Shown one piece after another: positions 1-11,179 of a DNA stretch of 64,000 nucleotides. A model generated the notes under the pieces. It ran no database searches, was not told the origin of the DNA, and worked only from the letters and a program-made list of their open reading frames with translations. Both the position numbers and the translations under genes were made by a program. Each line of letters opens with the position of its first letter. Position 1 is the stretch's first letter. Origin of the DNA: Diadema setosum (Eukaryota > Echinodermata > Echinoidea > Diadematoida > Diadematidae); the NCBI RefSeq assembly GCF_964275005.1, contig NC_092692.1, positions 16,517,506 through 16,581,505 on the forward strand, given 5' to 3'.

Positions 1-30
1 CGCTGGACGATCTTCAGGCAAATATAAATA

Positions 31-1930
31 CAGTGAAACCCCGTTATAACAAGTTCGGTTATAACGAGGAACCGCTTATAACGAGGTGATCGCGTCGGTC
101 CGGTTTTCCTTTGCGTGTAAACCTATGGCAGAACGAATCGGTTATAACGAGTTCGGTTATAACGAGATTCCGGTTATAACGAGGACAATTTCTGTGCATC
201 ATGACAAAGAAAAACATAAGCAATTTGATCGGATATAACGAGGTTCCATTTCTTGACTAAATTGCCGCTTTCAAACACGCGACAAACGAAACATTGAAAA
301 CTGAATTTACGCAATCCACGTCTTTTTCCCGTTTTGTAGAGAACCGTTCCTTCCGTGTTTTCTTCTAAACCACGCGATAAGGCACAGGAATGCCTTACGA
401 TGTTCCTACTAAATTATTAATATAATCATTCGCTTTTCTTTTTCACGAGATACGCGTGCGTGATTTTAGGTCAGATCAAAGCGCAACGAGAAAAAAAAAA
501 TAACGCATTCAAAAACTTTCCATGTAGCGACACTTGTGGCTAAAAGTGGACAATTGGAATGCGTGTGCAACTCATCATTATATCCTTTCCATTTGTAGTT
601 CCGACTTCCAATTCTTTTGCTAGTGAGCAAATATGAGTGTGGATGATTAAAGCCGAAATAATTAATGAAATCATCGCGATCCCGCCGGCTGACAGTAGCG
701 TAAAAATAGTTGAATAACGCATAATGTTAACGTAATTAATCGGTGTTCAGAAGAAGAAACAAACATATCTATTAGTGTGAATAGATCTGGATTTGTTCAT
801 TATCATTTAACAAGTGATAATTTAAATATGAGTGTGTATGATTAAAGCCGAAATAATTAATGAAATCATCGCGATCTCGCCGGGTGACAGTAGCGTAAAA
901 ATAGATGAATAACGTATGTTAACCTGCTTAATCGGTGTTCGGAAAAAGAAACAAACAAGAATTATTACTTTGAGTAGATCTGGATTTGTTCATTATAATT
1001 TAACAAATGATAATTTAAATATGAGTGTGTGTGATTAAAGTCAAAATCATTCATGAAATCATCGTGATCTCGCCAGTTGACAGTAGCGTAAAAATACTTG
1101 AATAATGCATGTTAACCTATACTTAATCGGTGTTCAGAAAAAGAAACAAACGTATCTATTAGTTTGAATAGATCTGGATTTGTTCATTATCATTTAACAA
1201 ATGATAATTTAAATATGTAGCGTAAAAATAGTTGAATGAAGCATGTTAACCTAAATCAGAAAAAGAAACAAAAACATTTATTAGTTTGAATAAATCTAGG
1301 TTTGTTCATTATCACAATTTTAACACTGCATTTCACAATGAAGATTTTTCTTGCTTTCAGAATGGTCTACCAGGTACGGATTTGCGTAAAAAGGATCACA
1401 ACCTTCCACATTAAATCCTGTCGCATATTTTTCAAGAACGGATGTACAAAACGCGAAGAGATTTTCGGAAGAAAATAAAGAACGCATTTTTAATCCCTTC
1501 GGGCGCAACGATCACACATTGTACAAGATTACAGCCGAAATGATTCATGAAATCATCACATTCCTGCCGTGCACCAACAGCGTAAAAATACCTCGCAAGT
1601 TACGGTAAACAACGCCTGTATGTTACTCTATTTGCGCTGGTGCTAATAGAAAAACTTAACAAGAATTTAATATACAATAAAGAAATAACTCATTTCAACC
1701 CCTACTTTTTCGTCTAATTCACAAATAATTTCCCTTTATTCTCTCAATAATAACGATCCATAATAGTGTAATAACAACGCAGAGGATGTTCTTAAGTTTC
1801 ATTGATGGGTATATGATGTCGTGCTTATGTTTTTCTTTGTTTTTGATGCGTACGGTTATAACGAGGTACCGGTTATAATGAGGTAATATCGCCGGTCCCG
1901 GGCCACGGACTTCGTTATAACGGGGTTTCA

Positions 1931-1933
<3 letters not shown>
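31..1933. mobile_element. Tigger/pogo-like DNA transposon, non-autonomous
   Basis: The two ends are perfect 20-bp inverted repeats (CAGTGAAACCCCGTTATAAC at 31-50 and its complement at 1914-1933), flanked by TA at 29-30 and 1934-1935, the target duplication expected of the Tc1/mariner-pogo group. Several further GGTTATAACGAGG motifs near both ends could be transposase-binding repeats. The interior holds a tandem repeat and no transposase that I recognise; a 62-codon minus-strand frame at 1320-1508 is unassigned. Its right end lies about 60 bp before the death-domain exon. Family assignment rests on end sequence and TA duplication only. Confidence 0.85.
634..1316. repeat. 193-195-bp tandem repeat inside the Tigger-like element
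   Basis: Units begin at 634, 829 and 1022, each starting near TGAGTGTG and containing GATTAAAG, AAATCATCGCGAT and CAGTAGCGTAAAAATA. A fourth, shortened unit runs 1215-1316. A more divergent unit lies at about 1531-1620, beyond an unrelated 200-bp segment. The copies look roughly 90 percent alike by eye. Confidence 0.85.

Positions 1934-1966
<33 letters not shown>
1934..1966. repeat. (TA)n microsatellite
   Basis: Alternating TA directly abuts the transposon end and probably grew from the TA target duplication. It is followed by the T- and CT-rich tract of the next splice acceptor. Confidence 0.9.
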
Positions 1967-1974
<8 letters not shown>

Positions 1975-1997
1975 TTTTTTCTCTCTCTCTCTCACAG

Positions 1998-2280
1998 ACA
2001 GACTTGTGAAGGTGCACTTGACGACGAGACTATCCAAGAGATCGCGGGAGAATTGATCTGTAACGAGGACAAACTGGCATTCAAGCTAGGGTACAATTAC
2101 GCCGACTTTACGAAGTTCCAGAAACTGAACCACGCAGGTGGCTATGTAACATCAGACGGCTTTAAGAAGATGCTCTTCGAATGGCGGGAGAAAGTTGATC
2201 CAGCTCTTCAGCGTTACAAGCTTCGAGAGGCTTTGATTGCTGCGGAACTTATCAAAATCCAGGAGACGTACCTCCCATGA
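1998..2280 (+). CDS. Last coding exon of a death-domain protein (paralogue 1, 5' part outside window)
   Basis: A CT-rich tract ending in ACAG at 1994-1997 is a good splice acceptor. The exon opens with one base that completes a codon and then reads about 93 residues to TGA at 2278-2280. The domain shows the helical pattern of the death fold: DDETIQEIAGELICNEDKLA, then a KLNHAGG turn, then KMLFEWREK with the conserved tryptophan, then an amphipathic KLREALIAAELIKIQ helix. Death domains make homotypic contacts in apoptosis and immune adaptor signalling; the partner here is unknown. Earlier exons lie upstream of the window. It pairs with the exon at 41440-41746 (about two thirds identical). The TTG near 2053 is not needed as a start. 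Confidence 0.72.
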
Positions 2281-2980
2281 CCAATGGCGCCGTCCACGCC
2301 GGTAGACGAGGTTGCAAAATCTTTGCACGAAACCTCTAAGAATCCGGGAGATCGTAGTTTAGCAGTGTGTATACATGTACATGTAGCCTATACTTACCGC
2401 TGTTGGGGCAGAACGATTAGATTTTTAGTTATTCATTATTTTATTTACTTATTAATTTATTCCTTTGCTCATTTTGACGGCAAATTCAGGGAGCAAGGAA
2501 TCCTCTTACGCCTCTCTCAGACAATGACCAAAAAAGGAAAAGAAAAAAGAAAGAATCTACGCAATAGCTTAATGTTATGAAAATTTGCAGATCGGTTCAT
2601 AATTACAATTACTCATTGCCATGTATTACATAATTATAGTGCATCATGACTGTACAGCCAAAGAAGTGACTTAATCTGGATCCAGTCCATCAGTCAAATA
2701 AATAAATAGAACATGGAAAATGGGAAGAAGAGAAAAGAAGATGGGAAACATAATACATAAACATGTAGGGCCCTTTTGAGGGTTAAAAATTTTTTATTTC
2801 ATTTATTTGTTTCATTTATTTATTCATTTATTCATTCATTTTGTGTGTGTGTGTGTGTTGGGGGGGGGGGGGGGCAATATTCCGAATCCTTATGATATTC
2901 ATAATGTCATAATGCAGGTGTACTTGTCATGTGCATTTTATTTCGTACAGTAAATGGATATACTTGTATATACAAAATGT

Positions 2981-3015
<35 letters not shown>

Positions 3016-3893
3016 TATATTGTTCTCTTTTCAAAAAAGTAAGTATATGTTTGTCGGAGTCTTGGCTACAGCATTTGCATAGCTATTATTTGTAGTGTAA
3101 ATGAACGTTATTGTTTTTTTTGTATGTAAAGCCTTTTCGTCGTAATATATTCCATGCGAGCTATATGCCGATAGAGAAGCTCACAATAACCACAGGAATA
3201 AACGTACTGAATGAAAATAGAGATTTTTGGAAAGATGCATGGGCGGCATTAGGGATAGAACCTCACGGACAACTGAACAGATACACTTAACTCAATTCCA
3301 TGAAAGACACTTGCCACCGTTTGCCAATCTGAATGGCTGCTGGAATACCGCAAAAATTGACAGATCTTTCAGTGATCTTTCAGGAAACATTTTATGATCT
3401 CCAAAAAACTTTTCCTGATCCCTAAGAGATCTTAAAATGATGAATTTCATCTTGTCCATAGTCACAAAAAAGAAAGAAAAAGGTTGAAACGTTTCAAAAA
3501 TAGTTTTCGGCAGTGTTTCAAGAAAAATGGTCTTTCAGTGGCCTTTCAGCGATCTCCCAAGGGTCTTACGAGTCGATCTTTCACTTACATTTCAGCAGTT
3601 TCTTAATTAAATATATACATTTTTTTTCACGAGATCATTGAAAAAATACTGATAGATCCCCTTAGAAGAATCTAAGGGCGGAATCTTTGGAAATTGAAAT
3701 TCATGGGTGATTTTTTTTTTTTTTTACGATTTTTTTTCCCGATTTTTTTTAAACGATTTTTTTTTTCAAGACCCAAAAGTGTGGGGGGCTGCAGCCCCCC
3801 CCCCCCCCCCAGCCCCCCCGCTTCCGCGGCCCCTGTTCTGTTAACGAGTTTGTTTGCTTTTTTAATGTCGGAATTACCAATCGTTGCCGAAAT
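2281..3893 (+). other. 3' flank/UTR of death-domain paralogue 1, shared with paralogue 2
   Basis: After the stop codon the sequence stays alignable with 41747-43370 at roughly 90 percent by eye, so the duplication includes noncoding DNA. A possible polyadenylation signal AATAAATAAATAG lies near 2698. The stretch also holds a G run (2860-2874), a (TA)n tract near 2990-3012 and a T/C-rich tract at 3700-3815 that paralogue 2 lacks. Short frames such as 2284-2580 are not conserved coding. Confidence 0.55.
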
Positions 3894-5260
3894 TTGAGAA
3901 ACACTTGTGTTACAATAATGGATCAATACCTGAGTGATAATTCATTACCACAGATGAAAATCAATTTGCTTTTCGACCAAAGCATTCCAACGAAACACTA
4001 CATTCAAATGTCACTGAAAAATAATTTGAGTTTATTACTGACGAACAATGATGCACTGATGTGGTTCCAGAGGTACTAAAACATAAGTACAATGTATGTA
4101 TATTCCAGTATTGTACTGTTAATGGCGTGGCTTCACATATGCAAGTAGTGTGTGGCATCCCGCAAGAGTAACCTATGTACTTTGTACATGATGTACTTTG
4201 TACATGATACAAATGATATGCCCATTTCTATTATTGTTCTGAGTGTATATTATTGACCTGACAAAATGTGTGACGATCTGTTAAACATCTCGCATAATTA
4301 TGCGGATGACAGCACGTGTATTTCAGCCCAGACAAAGATTCAACGTACTCTCTAAAAAAAAAAACGAGTGAAAATTTTCACTCTAAAAAGAATGAATACA
4401 AAAAAAGAGTGAATTTCGAGTGAAATTGGAGTGAATTTTGAGTGAAAATGCTCATTTTCACTCATTTTGGAGTGACGTCAGGGATCACTCGAAGATTTTG
4501 GTGTGATCCCTGACGTCACTCCAAAATGAGTGAAAATGAGCATTTTCACTCAAAATTCACTCCAATTTCACTCGAAATTCACTCTTTTTTGTATTCACTC
4601 TTTTTAGAGTGAAAATTTTCACTCGATTTTTTTTAGAGAGTATAATGTATAATGCTGGCAGAAAGTGACTAAGTGGCTTACAAACAATAAACTTGCGTTG
4701 AACATGTTGAATGCGAAAAATTTCTTCTTTTTATTTTTGGGTGGAGTCCCCCCCCCCCCCCCCACCCCCCCCCTTCCCCCCAAAAAAAAAGAAAGGGAAA
4801 AAAGAATGAAACATAACAAAGAAGCGGCAGTGCTTGATGTAAGAATTGTAAACGAAAAAAAAAAGTGTTTGCATCTATGTGGGAATCAGGATAGCTTCAA
4901 AATGATGCATCTAGAGCCTAAAGATGGTCATGGATGTGAATTGGACCGAACCGTTACATTGTACCTCCAGTGTACAGTAAAGCCAATAATCCGGAATTTA
5001 AGTAATGGACGGAAGATCGCAAGTGTAGGCGCATTTTACATTTTCGTAAACATAAGGCAGTTTATAAATTGATTCCATCAAGCGTAAGGAAGTGCCGTTT
5101 ATTCAAAAAGATTTGATTATACTTGAGACAAACACTTTATATTTAATAACTAAAAGGCTAGAAGAGCATCATAATATGGAGATAAACTATGTAAAAACCG
5201 ATGTATGAGATTATACGCTGTACAATGAGATGGAAAGACTTCAGAGAAGGGTATAGTGAT
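3894..5260 (+). mobile_element. LINE reverse transcriptase relic (CR1/Jockey-like), copy in block A
   Basis: Pieces of a LINE polymerase can be read in shifting plus-strand frames: a WFQRY segment near 4062, a CGIPQE-like primer grip near 4150, a YADDS catalytic-box remnant near 4300, then TKWLTNNKLALN at about 4668-4705, and a LYNEMERLQRRV-like thumb piece near 5220. Stops and shifts interrupt it throughout, so it is a dead fragment. It is split by the fold-back MITE at 4348-4640. The same relic is present at about 43370-44740, so it predates the block duplication. Confidence 0.7.
4348..4640. mobile_element. Fold-back MITE (Tc1/mariner-like, TA target)
   Basis: The whole 293-bp element is a near-perfect inverted repeat that meets at about 4494. 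Its ends are CTCTCTAAAAAAAA and the complement, and the interior is built from GAGTGAAAATTTTCACTC-type motifs. TA lies on both sides (4346-4347 and 4641-4642). The paralogous block at 44156 has the uninterrupted site GAGCGTATAATG, which is an empty site and proves insertion after the duplication. Confidence 0.9.
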
Positions 5261-5756
5261 GGTCACTTTAGTTGCTAGACTGCATGGAGTGTTTACTGTT
5301 GCAGATCCGATAGCCATATGGGCTACAGATTGATTACAGGTGTGATGAAAGATGCACAAGTGACAGGGAGGTGTCGGGGGATTTTGTGCAACATAACTGA
5401 CAGAAAATTCAGTGTTTAAACGAAACTGATGAGAAGATGATTTTTACTGTATTATTTTATGTATTTTTGCTCATTAAGAATGCGTTTAATTAGCAACATT
5501 TAGCACTATAACATGAACTGTACTTTGAATACAGTTTTTGTTTATGATGCCTATTAATAAAATGCAATGTATTTCTGATTACTTTCCGAAAGGAAAATTT
5601 TGCGAACTTTGTAATCAATAGTACACGTGTAGTTTAATGTATTATTTTGTAGCTTGAATCTATGTTAGTGGTTTATGGCACGGATATGCTGAAAAACAGC
5701 CTCTGGCCGATGTTAATTTCGTCAATCAATAAAAGTAATGAATTAAACAAAATAGG

Positions 5757-6997
5757 TCATGTCAAGCATTTAAAAACGCAGTCACACTTAGTCAGTTGGA
5801 CACAAAAATGCGCTTACACCTATAGCTGATCCTTGATGGCCTGGGTATATTATACACAGTGTACCAGTATCCTTTGTTGAGGTTGTGGCTCGTTCCCGTT
5901 CTGAGGGCCCGGTCTGAGGGACTTTGAATTTGTACATTTTGCATACAAGGTAATGACCCCACGTTTTGAAAAGGTCGTCGGAAGCCTCTCAGGGTCTCTG
6001 ACACCGTGCATTTCCCGTGAACAAGAACGATCGCTTTGCAGGGTAAACTGAGAACGCATCATGTTTGCTTATTCAGTGCCTGCGTGATGCCTGCCAAGTC
6101 AGGCACTCCTTTGCAGCCCAAACTCACACATTGGGACAAAAACCTGTAGAAGGCTGTCATTCTTTGCAAATAGGTTTCCCCTATATAGGCCATGGTCACA
6201 GATTATCTAGGGATACCCTTGAGCCATGGGGTCAAAGGCTAAATGTCAAGTGAAAAATAAAATGCCAAAAATTCACAATTTTTCCTCCATATCTTGGAAA
6301 TAGCTTATCTTCGTGAAACTATAAGCATGTCTGACAATGAATCTCTTGGGGAAGGGGTGGTGCACATGCCCATTTTTGTTCTTGTTGTTTCTTTTGTTTT
6401 AACCCTAACTAGACCTATTTAAGTAGATGATACAGCGTCCTTGAAATTTTACAACTTGAAAGAAACATAACACGCCAATTGCAGTTAAAGGGAAATGATA
6501 TTGGACTTAGTAGGTCAATGACGTTAACCAAGCCGGAATTACAATCGTAATAATAACGGTAACAAGGGTGTGTTCACACAGATTGTGAAATAACAGGAAA
6601 ATCTTATCTCTAAATTCTCGAGACGCAGCTCGAGGGAATGATGCAAGAACTGCAACACTTCCTTACACACAAAGCATAAAGCATGTATAATTCACTTTAA
6701 AAATAACCACACTTCATTAATTAAAACTGAAACAATAGTGTGTCAGGAAAATTCTAAATCTTATCTCAAACATTAACTTAAGTACTTTGTAACACAATTT
6801 TTAGGAGTTGGGGAATTTTACAAACTCATGGATTGAATTCTACATTAAATTATGGAAAGATGTAGGAGTCAACTGGACTTGTGATGCAAGGTCCTTCCCT
6901 CAGGCGATGGAGAGCGATGCCTTCAGCTGGTCCTCGTCAGTAGATGGGGTCCAGTGCCAGCTGGGGATGGCCTTATACACTGGAAGGGGGCGTCTAT
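5757..6997. other. Intergenic stretch, no gene recognised
   Basis: Short overlapping minus-strand frames around 5790-6060 and a plus-strand frame at 6808-6999 show no family I recognise and no splice context that fixes them. No tandem or inverted repeat stands out. Confidence 0.5.
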
Positions 6998-7865
6998 AGC
7001 TGCGTTCAGACGAAGACAGTTTTGGTCAGAGTAACTTCGGAGCCATGAAGATTGGTCGGAGGAATGTCTGGGGAAAGGTCGGAGTAGTGCACGTGTGAAC
7101 AAGGTCGTGGTAACTTCCTCCGGTCGGGGGAACTTACCACGACCTCTTCCTCCGACCAGGATACTCCTGAGTTTTTTCAGGAGTATCTCGCTACCACAAC
7201 TAGCCGGTCGGAGTAAATTGCCCGTGCAGACAAGCCCTCGGAGTATCTATGACCTTACAAACCTTACGACCTGGGTAAAACTTCCGGGGTCAAATCACAA
7301 TGTGAGTACACGTGCGAGTACTCGTGCGCGTGCAGTACAATTCTAACCTAGCCGATCGCGACGAAGTATACCTTTATGGAACAGTCATAGTGTTGCCACA
7401 TAGTAAAACACACTGTGATTCACAGTGTGAAACAGTGTGTTATGTCACACTGCGGTTACCTGTGAAATTCGGACATGTGGTAATGCTGTGGATTATCACA
7501 ATGTGGAAAATCACAGGGTGGATACTGTTGTATAGGTAACAAAGTATGTCAAACTGAGGCATCCCATATCTGTGTTATCCACCACAGTTTCTCACACTGT
7601 GCTATCTATCACAGTCTTACACTCTGTGATATCAACCACAGTCGAAAAAAAAAAAATCCTGGACAATCAAAAGCCATATATCCCAGAATCTACCTGATAG
7701 GCGAGTGATAAATTTCAGGACAAATACATGTATGTCCCTACCTACATAACCTGCCCATCTCCTAATATATAACCTCAAACAACTCATACAGCCTATAGTA
7801 CCATTCTAGTCCTGAGTAGATCTATAATAGTCATCCTATTCCAAGTTAGTCATCGGGTGTATCAG

Positions 7866-7907
<42 letters not shown>

Positions 7908-7913
7908 AATATG

Positions 7914-7955
<42 letters not shown>

Positions 7956-8574
7956 ATAGGCCACCTATTCGTAAGACATTATTGCATGGTTACTAACTAG
8001 ACAATATTTTATTATCAAGGTATGAAATTACACTTTCATAACAAAATTTACGACATTGGGGATATTATAAAATTATAAGACAATCTTTAATAAAGTTCAA
8101 AGTAAGTCCCATTATCAATACTCTAAATTTAGAAGTCTTTTATGTATTTTCTAAAATTTTGATTGCTTTTTATGAATGTTCATGAGCTATGTAAAATTTT
8201 TGCCACAGGATTACCGCAGGAGTACCACAGGAATACCACAGAGTTACCACAGAAATACCACATGAAGTATCACATGCTGTACCACAGCACTCCCACTTGA
8301 TAGGTAATGCTGTATAGGAGTATAGGACAGGTTAAGCATTTATCAAATTAGTTATAATTCACAGCATAACTCATCTTTCAATTAAATCCTCAAATATGTT
8401 TGTTTGTTAGTTTGTGTGTGTGTGTTTGTGTGTGTGTGTTTTATTCCAGTTGGTACTGCTTGTGATTTTGGTGCGTTGTACTCTTGTGTGGTATTGTACT
8501 GTGATAGTTCTGTGGTATATAGAATGTCAAAAAACAAACAAACAAAAAACAATCCGACACGACAAATCTTCAAC

Positions 8575-8627
8575 TGTTGCAGCATGTTGAAATGTAGTGT
8601 TACACTACATTTCAACATGCTGCAACA
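8575..8627. repeat. Perfect 25-bp hairpin with 3-base loop
   Basis: 8575-8599 and 8603-8627 are exact inverted repeats around TTA. It sits at the left edge of the satellite array and uses the array's own CAACATGCTGCAACATG phrase, so one arm is a reversed copy of an array segment. Confidence 0.9.
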
Positions 8628-9470
8628 TGTGACACGTTCTGTGGTTATTTTGTGGTAAGCTGTGGTACATGACGAGTCACTGTGTGACTTTCAGGTGAGA
8701 AACCACATAATCTAGAATTTCACACTGTGACAAATTGGCGGACACAATATTCCCACATACTGCAATATGTGACACAATGTCGTTTTTGTGTGGCAAGCTG
8801 TAGCAACTGTGATTACTATGTGACTTTCGGCGAAGAACCACATAGACTAGAATTCCACACTGTTGCAACTCTGTTGGCACACAAATTTCACATTTATTGC
8901 AGTATGTGACACAGTATGGTCATTATTATGGTATTAGCTGTGGTAACTGATTTCTATGAGATCAGCATGTGGTAAGTCACATAGTTTTAGATACACACTG
9001 TGCTTTTACGTGAGCACATCTTTAATACAGTCTGAAATATGTAGGACACTGTGACTATGGTAGCTGTGGTAATTGTATACTACTCTGTGGCTAGCAGGAG
9101 ATAAACCACATAGTCCATCGTTTCACGCTGTGACATCTCTGTGGAGGCACTATTCCCATAGACTGCAATATGTGACACATCGTGGCTATTGTCGTAACTG
9201 CATGTCACTATATAATAAGTATTTGGTGAACCACATAGTCTGAAAATGCATACTATGACAACTCTATGAACACACCATGCCCACATACTGTAGCATATGA
9301 CACACTGTGACCATCATGTGGCAAGCTGTGGTAAGCTGTGGTAACTGTGTATGACTATGTGAGTTGTATGTGGTGTACCACATAGTTTGTAATTTCAGAC
9401 TGTGGCAACAGTGTGGACACACTATATTCACACATTTTACACATAGTTAACTATATGTGGTAACACTGTG
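8600..9470. repeat. Tandem satellite, about 125-142-bp units
   Basis: The landmark TGCAATATGTGACAC or a close variant recurs near 8614, 8756, 8893, 9033, 9159 and 9283, each followed by a GTGG(C/T)AAGCTGTGGTAACTG-like phrase and ACCACATAGTCTAGAAT-like phrase. Spacing drifts from about 142 to 124 bp. Units are divergent, so the array is old. Confidence 0.75.
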
Positions 9471-9738
9471 TTTGTTCCGTAAGGGTAGCGCTCAGATATT
9501 CTCATTAACAAGAATGGAGAAGACGAAAGCAGCATGGTCGACGTGCATGTGCGACGTTACCACTTCCGGAGGTTACACCAACCCTCCACGGTGATCCCGC
9601 GAAGGTCGTGGTAAATTGGTTGAAGTTTCTTCCCATGACCGTCGTGTGGAAACAGGGTCGTGGTAAGATAAGTATCAATTGGAAGTTTAATTGCTGTGCC
9701 ATAAAATTTTACTCCGACTAGAAATACGTCTGAACATG

Positions 9739-10439
9739 GCTTATGTGGGGGAGGGGGGATATGGCAGTCGGCTATGAGAGCAGCTTCAAAAAAAGTCTCA
9801 ACTGGCCGATGTCATTATTATTATAGCTCTCCGTATTCTATCATTTGCGAATGGTCTCCACTACACAGTATTTCAAACAGCTAATACAGTACAAATACAA
9901 GCAGTTTTCTTTTAAACTGCTTGTAAATATTCTGCTACCGAAAAAGAGAGGAGAGCAGAAAAAGAGGAGATTCAGCCTTGAACTAGTCTAGCTCTGGACC
10001 CTTTTTAGGGCTCACACCCGTAAATAAAATGGAATGTCCCACACCCCTTCACAAATTCGTACCAAAGATACCAAAATAAATGAAGAAAAAAATTAATTAA
10101 AAATCAATGATGTAGTTTGGCCAAAAAACTGAATAGCTGTAGATACTGAGTATAAATTCCTCTACAAACTGCACTTTGGTTGGAAGATGAAAGCTATTGT
10201 GATGGAATTTGAGGGGACTATATTTCATTGGGTACGTGTACGGAAAATAGGTGATTTTTTTTTGAGTGACTAGAACTCGTAGTCGGGCTTTGCGGACCCT
10301 TGGACAGAATTTGAGCTGAAGAACCCACCCTGGAAATTTGATGGATGAAAGGGTATATGTCACTTATCCAGGTTAGTGAAGCTGAAACACACCTCATTTC
10401 TCCCAGCTATTTTACAGATTTTTTTGAAATTTGAATTTT
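9739..10439. other. Intergenic stretch, no gene recognised
   Basis: An 88-codon minus-strand frame at 10097-10363 has no features I recognise. No clear repeats apart from a short GAG-rich patch near 9750 and 9945. Confidence 0.45.
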
Positions 10440-10819
10440 AACACACGTCTCTATGGGGAGTGAGCTATTGCGATTGCTTTTCGTGCGGGTATGCTGTGTG
10501 ACCTGCGTGCCGGGTGTGTGGGGCTGACAACTCAGTGAAGGAATTCATCTGAAGGAATGGCAGAAGTACCACAGAATGTCATTAATTTGGCCGCATCCGG
10601 GGACTGCGAAATACCTGCGTCTGAGTTGCCTGCTAGGTGCTGCCGCTAAATGCCTCCTACTGGCGTTCTGCGTGTACCTCTGCGGGCAATTCCCACGACT
10701 CACCCGGAAAAAGTTTTGGTCATGCTGTAAACTTAGCTGTGGGTAAATCGGACTTAATTGCGTGCGCACCTCCGGGCAAATACGGGCGAGATACGCGCTA
10801 GGTACTGTCAGGTGCGGAC
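10440..10819. mobile_element. Left part of a GC-rich TIR element, split by a LINE
   Basis: This segment (phrases such as GTGTGACCTGCGTGCC, GGAATTCATCTGAAGGAATG and CTCCGGGCAAATACGGGCGA) matches 34505-34745 of the related element at 33240-34818. Similar GC-rich sequence resumes at about 32685 and ends with the family's terminal repeat at about 33020-33060, so the LINE appears to have inserted into it. No left terminus is visible. Confidence 0.55.
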
Positions 10820-10910
10820 CAACTTATTTGAGTTACGGATGGGGAAATACATATCAAACATATCAAACTCTAAATTACTTCTGCTACAAAAGAAGTCACT
10901 GCGTATTATA
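10820..10910 (+). mobile_element. LINE (CR1/Jockey-like), 5' portion before the 20.8-kb insertion
   Basis: The sequence encodes the reverse-transcriptase thumb-region motif LLLLQKKSLRII and a WGNTY remnant just before it in another frame. The frame continues without loss across the insertion: ...CGTATTATA at 10910 joins TCACACTGC at 31737, giving SLRIISHCMFVS. The piece is only about 90 bp and the LINE is 5'-truncated, as is usual. Confidence 0.75.
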
Positions 10911-11179
10911 TCGTCGGTCGCATTACGAACCGGCGAATGTTCGAATTTGGGTCAATTTTTCAAAATTCACTTTTTTCCATTTTTTGAATGTCCATACCAA
11001 ACTCTATCTATCCCCAAAATATCAAATCGCAAAATTCACGAAAACATGTATTTTTGGTAGTGACGAATTTTCAAAATGTCCAAATGCTGCACTTTGTGAC
11101 ATTACGAACCGGCAAATAGTAGAGCAGATAAGCCGAAAAATTGTGCAAAATTTGACTAAAGCATGAAACTTTCACCAGT

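Larger units (their letters stand above)
1998..5756 (+). repeat. Duplicated block A (partner 41440-45209)
   Basis: Block A and block B share the death-domain exon, its 3' flank, a LINE relic and trailing noncoding DNA in the same order and orientation, about 39.4 kb apart. Similarity stops just after GAATTAAACAAAAT near 5750 and 45207. The left boundary is blurred by the splice-acceptor pyrimidine tract. Block A alone has the MITE at 4348-4640; block B alone has the MITE at 43504-43874. Confidence 0.85.
6998..9738. mobile_element. TIR element filled with satellite DNA
   Basis: The two ends carry related imperfect inverted sequences: GCGTTCAGACG near 7002 and CGTCTGAAC near 9727, each followed inward by a GTCAGAGTAA/GTCGGAGTAA motif. 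Inside both ends lie several copies of GGTCGTGGTAA in both orientations (near 7105, 7135, 9604, 9660), typical of subterminal binding repeats. The interior holds no long frame; it is degenerate CACAGTGTG/GTGGTAA repeats, an AT tract (7865-7951) and a tandem array. The target duplication was not resolved. Confidence 0.6.

Noticed and set aside
2284-2580. 98-codon frame after the death-domain stop
   Set aside because: Not conserved in the duplicate block; the region behaves as 3' noncoding sequence.
6808-6999. Possible exon on either strand
   Set aside because: Both strands give a short plausible peptide, but no splice sites or family match decide between them.
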